NCBI GenBank assembly: GCA_946482365.1
Contig: CAMLQY010000001.1
Location: 186,001 to 250,000, forward strand
Direction of reading: 5' to 3'
Length of the DNA: 64,000 nucleotides
Source: an uncultured Actinomycetes bacterium
GTDB lineage: Bacteria > Actinomycetota > Thermoleophilia > Solirubrobacterales > 70-9
Made by a program: the position numbers and the translations under genes. Shown in pieces: positions 42,753-51,218 of this stretch. How positions within the stretch are numbered: the first letter of the stretch is position 1; each line of letters starts with the position of its first letter. The notes under the pieces are model-generated. The model made no database searches and was not told where the DNA came from. It saw only the letters and a list, made by a program, of their open reading frames with translations.

Positions 42753-43622
42753 GTGTCGACTATCGCCGCGGACCCCCAACTGCGCTCTCTTGCCATCCGT
42801 ATCGTCTTTGGATCTGCCGACGGCATCAGCGCGATGTCTTTCGCTGGTCACGAGTCGATGCAAATCATTGACTCAACTCCCACTTTGGATGACGTCATAG
42901 AAACGTTTCTGCTGCTCGATCATGTGTACGCATTCGCGAATGATCCTCGCAGCATCGAGATAGCCGGTATAGGCAAGGCCCTGAGCGTTCCCCCGATGCT
43001 GAGGCACATGCAACTGCGCCTCTACCGAATCTCAATGAATTCGCCCCTAGAGCTCCTAGCCGGCATCCCGCCAACGCTCATGGCTGTCGCGGGATCTGGA
43101 GGCCTGCTCACCTTCCTGAGCTTCTTCGAGCGTGTCTTCAACTTGCCACTTGTCATTCAGGTGGGCCGAGACCGCCTCCTCGCCGAAGGTCAGGGCTATA
43201 AGGCAGATCTACTGGAGCAGGAGCTCCGCACGCTTGAGTGCGAAGAAAAGCTGGACGCACTGCGACAACGAGCTAATGAGTTGAAGCTCGTACCGAAAGA
43301 AGCGACAGTTCTAGAGTTCGATGAGGTAATCGGATCAGCCAAGCAACAGGAAGACGCTCTTCGACGGGCTCATGACATTCGCCAGAGACGGGCCGAGCTT
43401 AAGAAAAAACTGCGTTCAGGTGAAGTCAGCATCCAACAAGTCTTGCTCGATCCGCCGGACTACGTACTGACAGCAAAGGTCTTCGACCTGCTCCTCGCTG
43501 TCCCTCGGTACGGCCGCATAAAGACGAACCGCATTCTTACCCAGTGCCAAATCACTCCGTCGAAGACGATCGGTGGTCTCTCAGAGCGTCAGCGAGCCGA
43601 GCTCGCCTCGCTACTTGGCTAG
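42753..43622 (+). CDS. Uncharacterised protein with C-terminal actinobacterial IHF (H2TH) domain
   Basis: The 289-residue protein ends (about residues 210-289) in a clear match to actinobacterial integration host factor (mIHF): RRAELKKKLRSGEVSIQQVL, then KVFDLLLAVPRYGRIKTNRIL and GGLSERQRAELASLLG. mIHF normally is a free-standing nucleoid protein of about 100 residues. Here about 200 residues precede it: a mixed domain, a hydrophobic stretch near 98-125 (LLAGIPPTLMAVAGSGGLL), and a charged coiled-coil-like region (145-210). The N-terminal part is not one I can name. Codon use and GC content differ from the surroundings, suggesting transfer. Confidence 0.8.
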   Translation: MSTIAADPQLRSLAIRIVFGSADGISAMSFAGHESMQIIDSTPTLDDVIETFLLLDHVYAFANDPRSIEIAGIGKALSVPPMLRHMQLRLYRISMNSPLELLAGIPPTLMAVAGSGGLLTFLSFFERVFNLPLVIQVGRDRLLAEGQGYKADLLEQELRTLECEEKLDALRQRANELKLVPKEATVLEFDEVIGSAKQQEDALRRAHDIRQRRAELKKKLRSGEVSIQQVLLDPPDYVLTAKVFDLLLAVPRYGRIKTNRILTQCQITPSKTIGGLSERQRAELASLLG

Positions 43623-43624
43623 CT

Positions 43625-44029
43625 CTATAGCCTGCCGCCGGGATCGTAGGCCTCACCGGGGATGGCGCCGAGGGCGAGCAGGCGGAGGCCGTCGGGGCCT
43701 GCGGTGACCTTGCGCTTGACGGCCGGGCCAACCCGGACGATGTGATCCTGGTCGAGCGGGTATCGCTCGCCGTCGGCTTCGAGGGTGCCCGAGCCGCGGA
43801 GCGCGACGTAGACCTCCTCCTGGCCCAGCTGCTGGGGTCGCTGGGCGAACATCTGGCCGCCGATGCCGTCCTCGGAATGGTCGTGCTCGGGATATTCGTC
43901 GGCGCCGGGCTCCATCTCCTCGATCGAGATGCCGAACGAGCTGACGCCGAGGGCCGCGGCGGCGCGGCGGAGGCTGACCCTGTCGAAGCCCTGCAGGGCC
44001 TCGATCTCCTCGATCCTGGTGTGCGTCAC
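43625..44029 (-). CDS. Cupin-domain protein
   Basis: The 134-residue protein has a single cupin barrel. The first motif is around YPEHDHSEDGIGGQ and the second is around EEVYVALRGSGTLEADGERYPL, with VRVGPAVKRKVTAG after it. The histidines and acidic residue could bind a metal. The N-terminus has a helical stretch. The GTG start is 15 bases from a TAGATT box. It converges with the IHF-fusion gene with a two-base gap. The role is unknown. Confidence 0.78.
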   Translation of the reverse strand: MTHTRIEEIEALQGFDRVSLRRAAAALGVSSFGISIEEMEPGADEYPEHDHSEDGIGGQMFAQRPQQLGQEEVYVALRGSGTLEADGERYPLDQDHIVRVGPAVKRKVTAGPDGLRLLALGAIPGEAYDPGGRL

Positions 44030-44101
44030 GTCCGCGATGCGTGGAATCTACCCGCGCCCGGCGCGTTCAACCCCGTCCTCGCCCCCTCCTACCATCGACT
44101 T

Positions 44102-45193
44102 GTGGCCTTTCAGCGCATCGTCGCCCACCTCGACATGGACGCCTTCTACGCGTCGGTCGAGCTGCGCCGGCGGCCGGAGCTGAAGGGGAAGCCGGTCGTC
44201 GTCTGCGGCTCGGGGCCGCGGGCGGTGGTGACGACGGCCAGCTACGAGGCGCGCAAGCTGGCCGGGATCCACTCGGCGATGCCGGCCGCCGTGGCGCGGC
44301 GGCGGCTGCCCGACGCCGTCTACCTCCAGCCTGACTTCTCCGCCTACCGGGAGGCCTCTGGGCAGGTGATGGCGATCCTCCGGCGCAACGCGGAGACGGT
44401 CGAGGTCGTCGGGCTCGACGAGGCCTACGTCGACCTGACCGGGCTCTTCTCGCCGAAGGCGACGATGCGGCGGATCGCCGCCGAGATCCGCGAGGAGACT
44501 GGGCTGACCTGCTCAATCGGGATCTCCGAGAGCAGGATGCTGGCGAAGATCGTCAGCGAGCTGGGCAAGCCGGCAGGCCTGGTCGTGCTCTCGCGGGCGG
44601 AGGCCCTGGAGCGATTCTCCGCTGAGTCGCCCGGCCTGATCCCCGGCATCGGGCCGAAGTCCGTCGCCAGGCTCGAGGCGATGGGCATCCGCACGCTGGC
44701 CGAGCTGGGCGCTCGCGACCCGGCCGCGCTGGAGCAGTCCTTCGGACCGCGCCAGGGGCGCTGGCTGCACCGCCGCGCCCGCCTCGAAGACGACACCCCG
44801 GTCACGGTCGTGCGCGAGACCAAGTCGCAGTCGACGGAGATCACCTTCGACGTCGACGTCGGCGACCGGGCCGAGATGGAGAGGCACCTGAGCGAGCTGG
44901 GCGAGGAGCTCTGCCGGCGGCTGCGCTCCCGCCATCTGGAGGGGCGCACGATCGGGATCAAGGTGCGGCTCGACGACTGGACGAACGTGACCCGCTCGCA
45001 CACGCTCGACGCGCCGACCAGCGACCCGGCCGTGGTCGTGCCGGTCGCCCTCGACCTGCTGCGCGCCTACGACCCACAGCGGCCGGTGCGGCTGCTTGGC
45101 GTCCGGCTGGCCGGCTTCGACGGCGGCGCCGGAGAGGCGGAGGAACCCGAGTCGCCGCCGAACGGCCAGCTGCAGCTCGGCCAGGCGGCCTGA
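44102..45193 (+). CDS. dinB: DNA polymerase IV
   Basis: Y-family translesion polymerase of 363 residues. Catalytic motifs are HLDMDAFYASVE near residue 10 and VVGLDEAYVDLT near residue 100. SYEARKLAGIHSAMP, SIGISESRMLAKIVSELGKPAG and the helix-hairpin-helix LIPGIGPKSVARLEAMGI follow, then the little-finger domain. GTG 44102 lies six bases after TACCAT. The C-terminus is Glu/Pro-rich and ends in GQLQLGQAA, resembling a beta-clamp-binding peptide (QLxLG). A small hairpin (AGCG-GTT/AACCGCT) follows the stop. Confidence 0.94.
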   Translation: MAFQRIVAHLDMDAFYASVELRRRPELKGKPVVVCGSGPRAVVTTASYEARKLAGIHSAMPAAVARRRLPDAVYLQPDFSAYREASGQVMAILRRNAETVEVVGLDEAYVDLTGLFSPKATMRRIAAEIREETGLTCSIGISESRMLAKIVSELGKPAGLVVLSRAEALERFSAESPGLIPGIGPKSVARLEAMGIRTLAELGARDPAALEQSFGPRQGRWLHRRARLEDDTPVTVVRETKSQSTEITFDVDVGDRAEMERHLSELGEELCRRLRSRHLEGRTIGIKVRLDDWTNVTRSHTLDAPTSDPAVVVPVALDLLRAYDPQRPVRLLGVRLAGFDGGAGEAEEPESPPNGQLQLGQAA

Positions 45194-45248
45194 GCGGGTT
45201 CACAACCGCTTCGCAGGACCTCCCGGGGCGTGTGCGAACATCTGACCC

Positions 45249-46685
45249 GTGAACGGCGACAGGCTGAGCGGACTCGACTCCTCCTTCCTCCACATGGAGA
45301 GAGCCGGCGCGCACATGCACGTCGCCTCGGTCAGCACCTTCGAGGGACCGGCGCCGAGCCACCGGGACTTTCAGAACCACATCGCGGCTCGCCTGCACCT
45401 CGTCCCCCGCTTTCGGCAGAAGCTCCGCTTCGTCCCCTTCAACCAGGGACGGCCCGTCTGGGTCGACGACCCCTTTCTCAACCTCGACTACCACGTGCGG
45501 CAGACCGCGCTGCCCTCCCCGGGCTCCGAGGAGCAGCTGCGCAACCTGGCCGCCCGGATCTTCTCCCAGCAGCTCGACCGCAGCAAGCCGCTCTGGGAGC
45601 TGTGGCTGGTCGAGGGGCTCGACGGCGGCCGCTTCGCGATCATCGGCAAGAGCCACCACGCCCTCGTCGACGGCATCTCCGGGGTCGACATCACCACCGT
45701 CCTCTTCGACGTCGAGAAGGAGCCGGCGAACCCGCCCGCGCGCCCGCCCAAGTGGGCGCCGCGCCCCGAGCCGACCGACCTACAGCTGCTCGGCGACGCC
45801 CTGCGCGAGCGCGCTACCAGCCCACGCGAGATCGTCCGCGGCGTGCGCGCTGCCCTGCGCGGCCCGCGGCAGGTTCTGGGCGGCATCGGCGACGCAGGCA
45901 AGATCGTCGGCGCCGGCATGTCAGCGCCCTCGACCCCGTTCAACGTCGAAATCGGCCCGCACCGGCGCATCGCCTTCGTCCGCGCCGAGCTCGAAGCCTT
46001 CAAGGCGGTCAAGAACGAGCACGGCGGCACCGTCAACGACGTCGTCCTCTCCGTCGTCACCGGGGCGATCGGCAACTACCTGCGGGCTCGCGGCCACGAC
46101 ACCGAAGGCCTGGAGATGCGCGCCATGGTCCCGGTCAGCGTCCGCGCCGAGGAGGAGCGGGGGGCGCTCGGCAACCGCATCTCGGCGATGATGGCGCCGC
46201 TGCCGGTCTGGTGCGAGGCGCCGGTCCAGCGCCTGCACCTGATCACCGAGACGATGGGCGACCTGAAGGGCTCCGGACAGGCCGTCGGCGCCGAGATCCT
46301 CACCCGCATCGTTGACTTCGCCCCGACCACGATCGCCTCCCAGGCCGCTCGCCTGCAGCCCGCCCAGCGCTTCTTCAACCTCGTCGTGACCAACGTGCCC
46401 GGGCCGCAGTTCCCCCTCTTCGTGCTGGGCCGGGAAATGGAGTCGATCTTCCCGCTCGTGCCGCTGGCCCGGCGCCAGGCCCTCTGCGTCGGGATCATGT
46501 CCTACAACGGGCAGGTCGACTTCGGCCTCATCGGCGACTACGACTCGATGGCCGACCTCGAGAGCTTCGGCCTCGACCTCGAAGGCGCGATCGCCGAACT
46601 CACCGGCGCCACGGCGGCGGCCGGGGAGCGGGCTCAGCGGGCCAGCCGCGCCGAGACGCGGAACGGCGCGCTGTCGGTCAAGTAG
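45249..46685 (+). CDS. Wax ester synthase/diacylglycerol acyltransferase (WS/DGAT)
   Basis: The 478-residue protein starts with GDRLSGLDSSFLHMERAGAH. It has the acyltransferase motif KSHHALVDGISGVD near residue 137 and the later VNDVVLSVVTGAIGNYL and NVPGPQFPLFVLG blocks. These enzymes store acyl groups as triacylglycerol or wax esters and are abundant in Actinobacteria. The start is GTG with no Shine-Dalgarno. The last 52 bases overlap the 3' end of the convergent metalloprotease gene. Confidence 0.93.
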   Translation: MNGDRLSGLDSSFLHMERAGAHMHVASVSTFEGPAPSHRDFQNHIAARLHLVPRFRQKLRFVPFNQGRPVWVDDPFLNLDYHVRQTALPSPGSEEQLRNLAARIFSQQLDRSKPLWELWLVEGLDGGRFAIIGKSHHALVDGISGVDITTVLFDVEKEPANPPARPPKWAPRPEPTDLQLLGDALRERATSPREIVRGVRAALRGPRQVLGGIGDAGKIVGAGMSAPSTPFNVEIGPHRRIAFVRAELEAFKAVKNEHGGTVNDVVLSVVTGAIGNYLRARGHDTEGLEMRAMVPVSVRAEEERGALGNRISAMMAPLPVWCEAPVQRLHLITETMGDLKGSGQAVGAEILTRIVDFAPTTIASQAARLQPAQRFFNLVVTNVPGPQFPLFVLGREMESIFPLVPLARRQALCVGIMSYNGQVDFGLIGDYDSMADLESFGLDLEGAIAELTGATAAAGERAQRASRAETRNGALSVK

Positions 46686-48001
46686 GCCCAGTCGAGCCGC
46701 CGGGCGCTGAAGCCGGCAGACCTGGCGTCGGCGTTGACCAGCACCGCGGTGATGCGATCGAATCTCCCCGGTCGCGGGAGGCGCACGGTCATCCGGCCTC
46801 CGCGCCGGGCGAAATCGAGGGCCCGGACGGCGCGGCCGCGGCGCTCGCTGCCCGTCCTGCCCACCAGGGCCAGCCCGGTGGCGATCCCCCGCGGCGCCGT
46901 CGCCTCGACGACGAGGGCCCTGCCCGTTGGGGCGTGGACCCGCAGCAGCTGGAAGGTCGTGTGGTTGAGCCGCCGCTGGCGGGCCTTGCCCCCGACCGGC
47001 AGGCTCCCCTGCCTGGAGACGTCGGGGTATGAGTCCCCCTCGGAGAAGACCCGCTCCGTGCGCCACTCGGGCAGGTCGGCGGCGAAGCGGGCGAAGTCGC
47101 GGCTGAAGTCCGACCCGCCGGCGGCCTCGATCGCCGAGCCGTAGGCGGCGACCGAGAACCCCCCCGGCTTCGTGTGAACGGCGCGGGACCAGGCGTCGCG
47201 CACGACGTCGCGCCCGTAGCGATGCGACAGCCACTCGTTCCAGACCGCCGAGCCGTACTCCTTGATCGAGTTGGCGGTCAGCGGGACGTCGTAGCGCTTG
47301 ACCCAGCGCCGCACGTAGCGCAGGTAGTCGTCGATCCCGTCGTAGACCAGGTCCTCCATCCAGACGGCGGTCGACTCGGCGAACCAGGCGTCCTGGTAGG
47401 CGTCATAGCCGAACTGAAGGATGTGGGTGTACTCGTGGGCGAAGGTGACCTCGAGGTCCTGCTGGGGCGAGGTGCCGGGGAACTCGCGCGGGTCGTAGTC
47501 GTTGTCGAGCACGAGGTAGCCGTGCAGGTGACGCGGCAGGCGACCCTTCACCCCCTGCCCGCGGTCGGGCGCCGCGTAGCCGAAGAGGGCACCGCCGATC
47601 TGGTCCAGGTAGACGTCGGTCTTCCCCTGCCCGCCGCCCTCGCGCCCGTCGGACTTCGGCGGGCGCCAGCCGAGCTTCCCGTTCTCGATCCCGTAGACGT
47701 GCTCGGCGACCTCCTGAACCTGGACGACGTAGTCGGGAACCCCGTCGCCGTCGCCGTCGGCCAGCTTCGGCGCGTCGATCCCCTCCGCGACCCAGTGAAC
47801 GCAGAAATGGCGGGTGCAGGCGGGCGAGCGCGGCGCCTCGGGGACCGTGTAGGCATTGCGGTTGGGGTCCGGTCGGTCGGTCGGTCGCGCCGCCGGCGCG
47901 CGGAACACCCGCTGGTCCGCCGCGGTGGCCACGGAGGGAAGGGCAAGCAGCAGAACCGCGAAGGCCAGCGACACCCCTATCAGCCGCCGGCGAGCCCGCA
48001 C
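46634..48001 (-). CDS. Secreted putative metalloprotease (MXAN_6640-like)
   Basis: The 455-residue protein has a signal peptide (LIGVSLAFAVLLLALPSVATA) and a long secreted part. The zinc motif is VTFAHEYTHILQFGYD (HExxH), followed by WFAESTAVWMEDLVYDG with a likely third ligand Glu, a gluzincin pattern. A calcium-loop-like ADGDGDGVPDYVV lies before it. The C-terminal 120 residues form a beta-rich domain. GTG 48001 was chosen because TAGATT lies seven bases upstream and the signal peptide begins there. Its 3' end overlaps the WS/DGAT gene. Confidence 0.83.
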   Translation of the reverse strand: MRARRRLIGVSLAFAVLLLALPSVATAADQRVFRAPAARPTDRPDPNRNAYTVPEAPRSPACTRHFCVHWVAEGIDAPKLADGDGDGVPDYVVQVQEVAEHVYGIENGKLGWRPPKSDGREGGGQGKTDVYLDQIGGALFGYAAPDRGQGVKGRLPRHLHGYLVLDNDYDPREFPGTSPQQDLEVTFAHEYTHILQFGYDAYQDAWFAESTAVWMEDLVYDGIDDYLRYVRRWVKRYDVPLTANSIKEYGSAVWNEWLSHRYGRDVVRDAWSRAVHTKPGGFSVAAYGSAIEAAGGSDFSRDFARFAADLPEWRTERVFSEGDSYPDVSRQGSLPVGGKARQRRLNHTTFQLLRVHAPTGRALVVEATAPRGIATGLALVGRTGSERRGRAVRALDFARRGGRMTVRLPRPGRFDRITAVLVNADARSAGFSARRLDWAYLTDSAPFRVSARLAR

Positions 48002-48008
48002 GCAGGGC

Positions 48009-48014
48009 AATCTA
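48009..48014 (-). promoter_or_regulatory. Putative -10 (TAGATT) deciding the metalloprotease start
   Basis: On the minus strand TAGATT ends seven bases before GTG 48001. This fixes the start at the signal peptide rather than at the far upstream end of the open frame. Confidence 0.45.
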
Positions 48015-48040
48015 CCGCCGTCCCCCCTCTCTTCCTCTGC

Positions 48041-48086
48041 TGAGTTCGCCTTTTCCCGGGTCATAGCCCCGGAAAAGACGAACTCA
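48041..48086. repeat. TGACTTCG palindrome, copy 2 (divergent gap)
   Basis: TGAGTTCGCCTTTTCCCGGG (48041-48060) matches the complement of 48067-48086 at 18 of 20 positions, with a six-base loop. It lies between the divergent metalloprotease and nadE genes, so it is not a simple terminator. Related palindromes lie at 23380 and 54940. Confidence 0.6.
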
Positions 48087-48133
48087 CGGCTGGGCCGAGA
48101 TACTTCGGGGGTGAATCCCCGCCGGAGCGCACC

Positions 48134-49804
48134 GTGCGCGTAGCGCTCGCCCAGATCGACCCCACGGTCGGCGACGTCGACGGCAACTCCGCCAAGATCG
48201 CGGAGTGGATCGGCCACGCCCGCGCCGAAGGGGCGGAGCTGGTCGTCTTCCCCGAGCTCTGCGTGCCCGGTTACCCGGCCGAGGACCTCTACCTGAAGCG
48301 GCACTTCGTCGAGGCGAACCGGCGCGCGGTCGAGGAGCTCGCCGGCGAGACCGCCGGCCTGGTCGCGCTGGTGGGCTTCGCGGAGCCGGTCGCGGGCGGC
48401 GGCGAGAGCCGCCACGCCCACAACTCGCTCGCCGTGCTCGCCGACGGCGAGCTGCGCACCGTCTACCGCAAGAACCGGCTGCCCAACTACTCCGTCTTCG
48501 ACGAGCAGCGCTACTTCGTCCCCGGCGCCGAGCCCGCGACGATCGAGGCCGGTGGGCAGCGGGTCGGCCTCACCGTCTGCGAGGACGTCTGGGCGCCGGG
48601 ACCGCCCGCCTCCAGCGAGGCGGAGGCGGGCGCGAGCCTGATCGCCAACCCGTCGGGATCGCCGTACCACCGCGGCAAGGGGCGCGAGCGCGAAGCCATG
48701 TTCGCCGAGCGCGCCCGTGCCTACGGCACCCACTTCGCCTTCTGCAACCTCGTCGGCGGCCAGGACGAGCTGGTCTTCGACGGGCACAGCCTCCTCGTCG
48801 ACCCCAGCGGGGAGGTGGTCGCCCGCGCGGCCCAGTTCGAGGAGGAGCTGCTGGTCTGCGAGGTCCCCTCCCCCGGCCCGGGCAGACTCGCCGAGCCGCT
48901 GTCCGACCTCGCCGAGGTCTACGCCGCCCTCGTGCTCGGCCTGCGCGACTACGTGCTCAAGAACGGCTTCCGCCACGTCGGCGTGGCCCTCTCCGGCGGC
49001 ATCGACTCCGCCCTCGTCGCGCTGCTGGCCGTCGACGCCCTCGGGCCCGACCGGGTCAGCTGCGTCGTGATGCCATCGCCGCACTCGAGCCCTGAAACAC
49101 AGGCCGACGCACGAACGATCGCCGGCAACCTCGGCACCGAGCTGATCGAGATCCCGATCGCGCCGGCGATGGCCGAGTACGAGAGCTCGCTCTCGGACGC
49201 ATTCAGGCGAGGCAACGGCAGGGATGCGGTCACCGAGGAGCTGCCGCGCGACCCGAGCCGGCCGTCAGCGCCCGACCTCGCGGCCGAGAACATCCAGGCC
49301 CGGATCCGCGGCAACATGATGATGGCGCTCTCCAACAAGCACGGCTGGCTGGTGCTGACGACCGGCAACAAGAGCGAGATGTCAGTCGGCTACGCGACGC
49401 TCTACGGCGACATGGCCGGCGGCTTCGCCGCGATCAAGGACGTGCCGAAGACGCTGGTCTACGAGCTGACCCGCCACCGCAACGAGCGTGCGGGCCGCGA
49501 GCTGGTGCCAGCGTCGGTGCTGGAGCGGGCGCCGTCGGCGGAGCTCCGACCGGACCAGCTCGACAGCGACTCGCTTCCGCCCTACGACCTGCTCGACCGC
49601 ATCCTCGAGTCCTACGTCGAGCGCGACGAGGGTCGCGAGGAGATGATCGCCGCCGGCCTTCCGGCCGGGGTCGTCGACGACGTCATCCGCATGGTCGACC
49701 GTTCCGAGTACAAGCGCCGCCAGGCGGCTCCGGGCATCCGGATCACGCCGAAGGCCTTCGGGCGCGACCGACGGTTGCCGATCACGAACAGGTACGGGGG
49801 CTAA
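48134..49804 (+). CDS. nadE: Glutamine-dependent NAD+ synthetase
   Basis: The 556-residue enzyme amidates nicotinic acid adenine dinucleotide, the last step to NAD. The N-terminal nitrilase-like glutaminase has the triad in VFPELCVPGYPAEDL (Glu), VYRKNRLPNYSVFDE (Lys) and GLTVCEDVW (Cys). The C-terminal synthetase has the PP-loop GVALSGGIDSALVALL near residue 285 and TTGNKSEMSVGYATLYGD. The GTG start is the first plausible codon at the family N-terminus. The 3' end overlaps the convergent thioesterase gene by four bases. Confidence 0.96.
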   Translation: MRVALAQIDPTVGDVDGNSAKIAEWIGHARAEGAELVVFPELCVPGYPAEDLYLKRHFVEANRRAVEELAGETAGLVALVGFAEPVAGGGESRHAHNSLAVLADGELRTVYRKNRLPNYSVFDEQRYFVPGAEPATIEAGGQRVGLTVCEDVWAPGPPASSEAEAGASLIANPSGSPYHRGKGREREAMFAERARAYGTHFAFCNLVGGQDELVFDGHSLLVDPSGEVVARAAQFEEELLVCEVPSPGPGRLAEPLSDLAEVYAALVLGLRDYVLKNGFRHVGVALSGGIDSALVALLAVDALGPDRVSCVVMPSPHSSPETQADARTIAGNLGTELIEIPIAPAMAEYESSLSDAFRRGNGRDAVTEELPRDPSRPSAPDLAAENIQARIRGNMMMALSNKHGWLVLTTGNKSEMSVGYATLYGDMAGGFAAIKDVPKTLVYELTRHRNERAGRELVPASVLERAPSAELRPDQLDSDSLPPYDLLDRILESYVERDEGREEMIAAGLPAGVVDDVIRMVDRSEYKRRQAAPGIRITPKAFGRDRRLPITNRYGG

Positions 49805-50208
49805 TCCGACTTCGGGATCGGCCTGACAGCAATTGTCATTTGGGCCAGCGCGCAAAGTTTGCCGTTTGCGTCTGTTACTTCCGCGTCCCAGACCCAGGTC
49901 GTGCGGCCGCGGTGCCGGGCCTTGGCCTGGACTTCCGCGTGACCCTCGGTCACAGGGCGGATGAAGCTGACGCTGATCGACTGGCCCATCGCCATCATCC
50001 CGTCGTCCAGCACCGCCAGCGCAGTCGCCCGCGAGCAGACGCTCTCGACCAGGCTCGACATCACGCCGCCGTGCAGGAGGCCGACCGGCTGGCGCAGCTC
50101 GTCGCGCATCTGCACCCGCACGCGGGCGTGCTCGGGATCGTCGTCGAGCCACTCCGTGCCCAGCAGGGCGTCGAAGTGGGAAACCAGCTCAGGCGCGTCG
50201 TCGGCCAT
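49801..50208 (-). CDS. Hotdog-fold thioesterase (PaaI/YdiI-like)
   Basis: The 135-residue protein has the hotdog signature QPVGLLHGGVMSSLVESVCS with HGG and the acidic residue typical of DHNA-CoA or phenylacetate thioesterases. SISVSFIRPVTEGHAEVQAKARHRG and WDAEVTDANGKLCALAQMTI follow. It hydrolyses an acyl-CoA, identity unknown. TAGGGT (50217-50222 on the minus strand) ends eight bases before the ATG. Confidence 0.9.
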   Translation of the reverse strand: MADDAPELVSHFDALLGTEWLDDDPEHARVRVQMRDELRQPVGLLHGGVMSSLVESVCSRATALAVLDDGMMAMGQSISVSFIRPVTEGHAEVQAKARHRGRTTWVWDAEVTDANGKLCALAQMTIAVRPIPKSD

Positions 50209-50297
50209 CGCACCGGACCCTATCTCCAGGGGCGTCTGTGCTCATCGGCCATATCGCCCCTTAACCTCAGACACGCCCTCTGAGGGACTCGCTCGCG

Positions 50298-50303
50298 TAG
50301 GCT
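50298..50303 (+). promoter_or_regulatory. Putative -10 (TAGGCT) supporting a TTG start
   Basis: TAGGCT ends eight bases before TTG 50312. It is the only support for this unusual start; the frame is open upstream but runs antisense through the thioesterase gene. Confidence 0.45.
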
Positions 50304-50311
50304 TCCGGCCC

Positions 50312-51217
50312 TTGGCACTGACCGACGACCAGAAGGCGATGCTCCGGCTGCTCGCGCAGCGCGAAGAGGGCTACGAGGACATGGCCGCGCTGATGGGGAT
50401 CAGCGTCGAGGAGCTGCGCGCCCGGGTGAAGGACGCGCTCTCGGAGGTGGAGGAGCCCGAGACACCTGCCCCGCCCCCCGCGTCGGCGATGCCGCCCAGC
50501 CCTCCCCCGCCTCCGCCACCGGTCGCGCAACCGCCTGCGCCCGAGCCGCAGCCTCAGGTTTCCGAGCCGGTCCCGACCCCCGCGCCCCCAGCGCCCAGGC
50601 AGGCCGCGCGGCCCTCGCCGCTTGTCCGCTTGCGCGAGTCAAAGGACCGCGGCGCCCTGATCGGCGTCGGTGCGGGCGCCCTCGTCGTCCTTGCCCTCGT
50701 CCTGGTCCTGGTCCTCAGCGGCGACGACGGGGGTTCGTCGTCCTCGTCTTCAGCGACGAGCGACGGTGGGACCTCCCTCACCGCGGCCGAAGAAAGCAAG
50801 CTCACCCAGGCGATCCTCGAGCCGACCGACGGCAGCGACGCCAGCGGCCGGGCCTTGTTCGGGCGCTACAAGAAGAGCGTCCTGCTGCAGGTCGAGGCCG
50901 AGGGGCTGGAGCCCTCTCCGCCCGGCGAGACCTACACGATCTGGCTCTACCGCTCGCCAAAACTGGTCCTGCGGATCGGCGCGGTGCCGGTCGGCGAGCA
51001 GGACGAGGGGAGGCTGGCCGTGCAGCTGCCGATCCCGACCCAGGTTCTCAGTTACGTCGCCGGCGGCGCCTTCGACCAGGTCGACGTCTCGCTCACCTCG
51101 AGCGCCGCCTACAAAGCCGCCCTCGCCAAAGCGAAAGCGGAACGCAGGCTGCCGCCGTACACCGGCGAGTCCGTTCTGCGCGGCGAGATCACCGGTCCCG
51201 CGATCCAGAAGCAGTAG
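50312..51217 (+). CDS. Membrane protein with N-terminal sigma-region-4-like HTH and extracytoplasmic anti-sigma-K-like domain
   Basis: The 301-residue protein starts with a sigma-70 region 4-like helix-turn-helix (LTDDQKAMLRLLAQREEGYE, DMAALMGISVEELRARVKDAL). A Pro-rich linker (about 50-100), one membrane helix (about 114-137) and a Ser/Gly linker follow. The outer domain has SGRALFGRYKKSVLLQVEAE and GETYTIWLYRSPK, similar to the RskA-type anti-sigma-K C-terminal domain. It could link an outside signal to DNA or RNA polymerase. No sigma factor gene lies beside it. Confidence 0.75.
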   Translation: MALTDDQKAMLRLLAQREEGYEDMAALMGISVEELRARVKDALSEVEEPETPAPPPASAMPPSPPPPPPPVAQPPAPEPQPQVSEPVPTPAPPAPRQAARPSPLVRLRESKDRGALIGVGAGALVVLALVLVLVLSGDDGGSSSSSSATSDGGTSLTAAEESKLTQAILEPTDGSDASGRALFGRYKKSVLLQVEAEGLEPSPPGETYTIWLYRSPKLVLRIGAVPVGEQDEGRLAVQLPIPTQVLSYVAGGAFDQVDVSLTSSAAYKAALAKAKAERRLPPYTGESVLRGEITGPAIQKQ

Positions 51218-51218
51218 C

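Noticed and set aside
46634..46685. The 52-bp tail-to-tail overlap of WS/DGAT and metalloprotease as a misassembly
   Set aside because: Both reading frames keep sensible C-termini, and short convergent overlaps are common in compact genomes.
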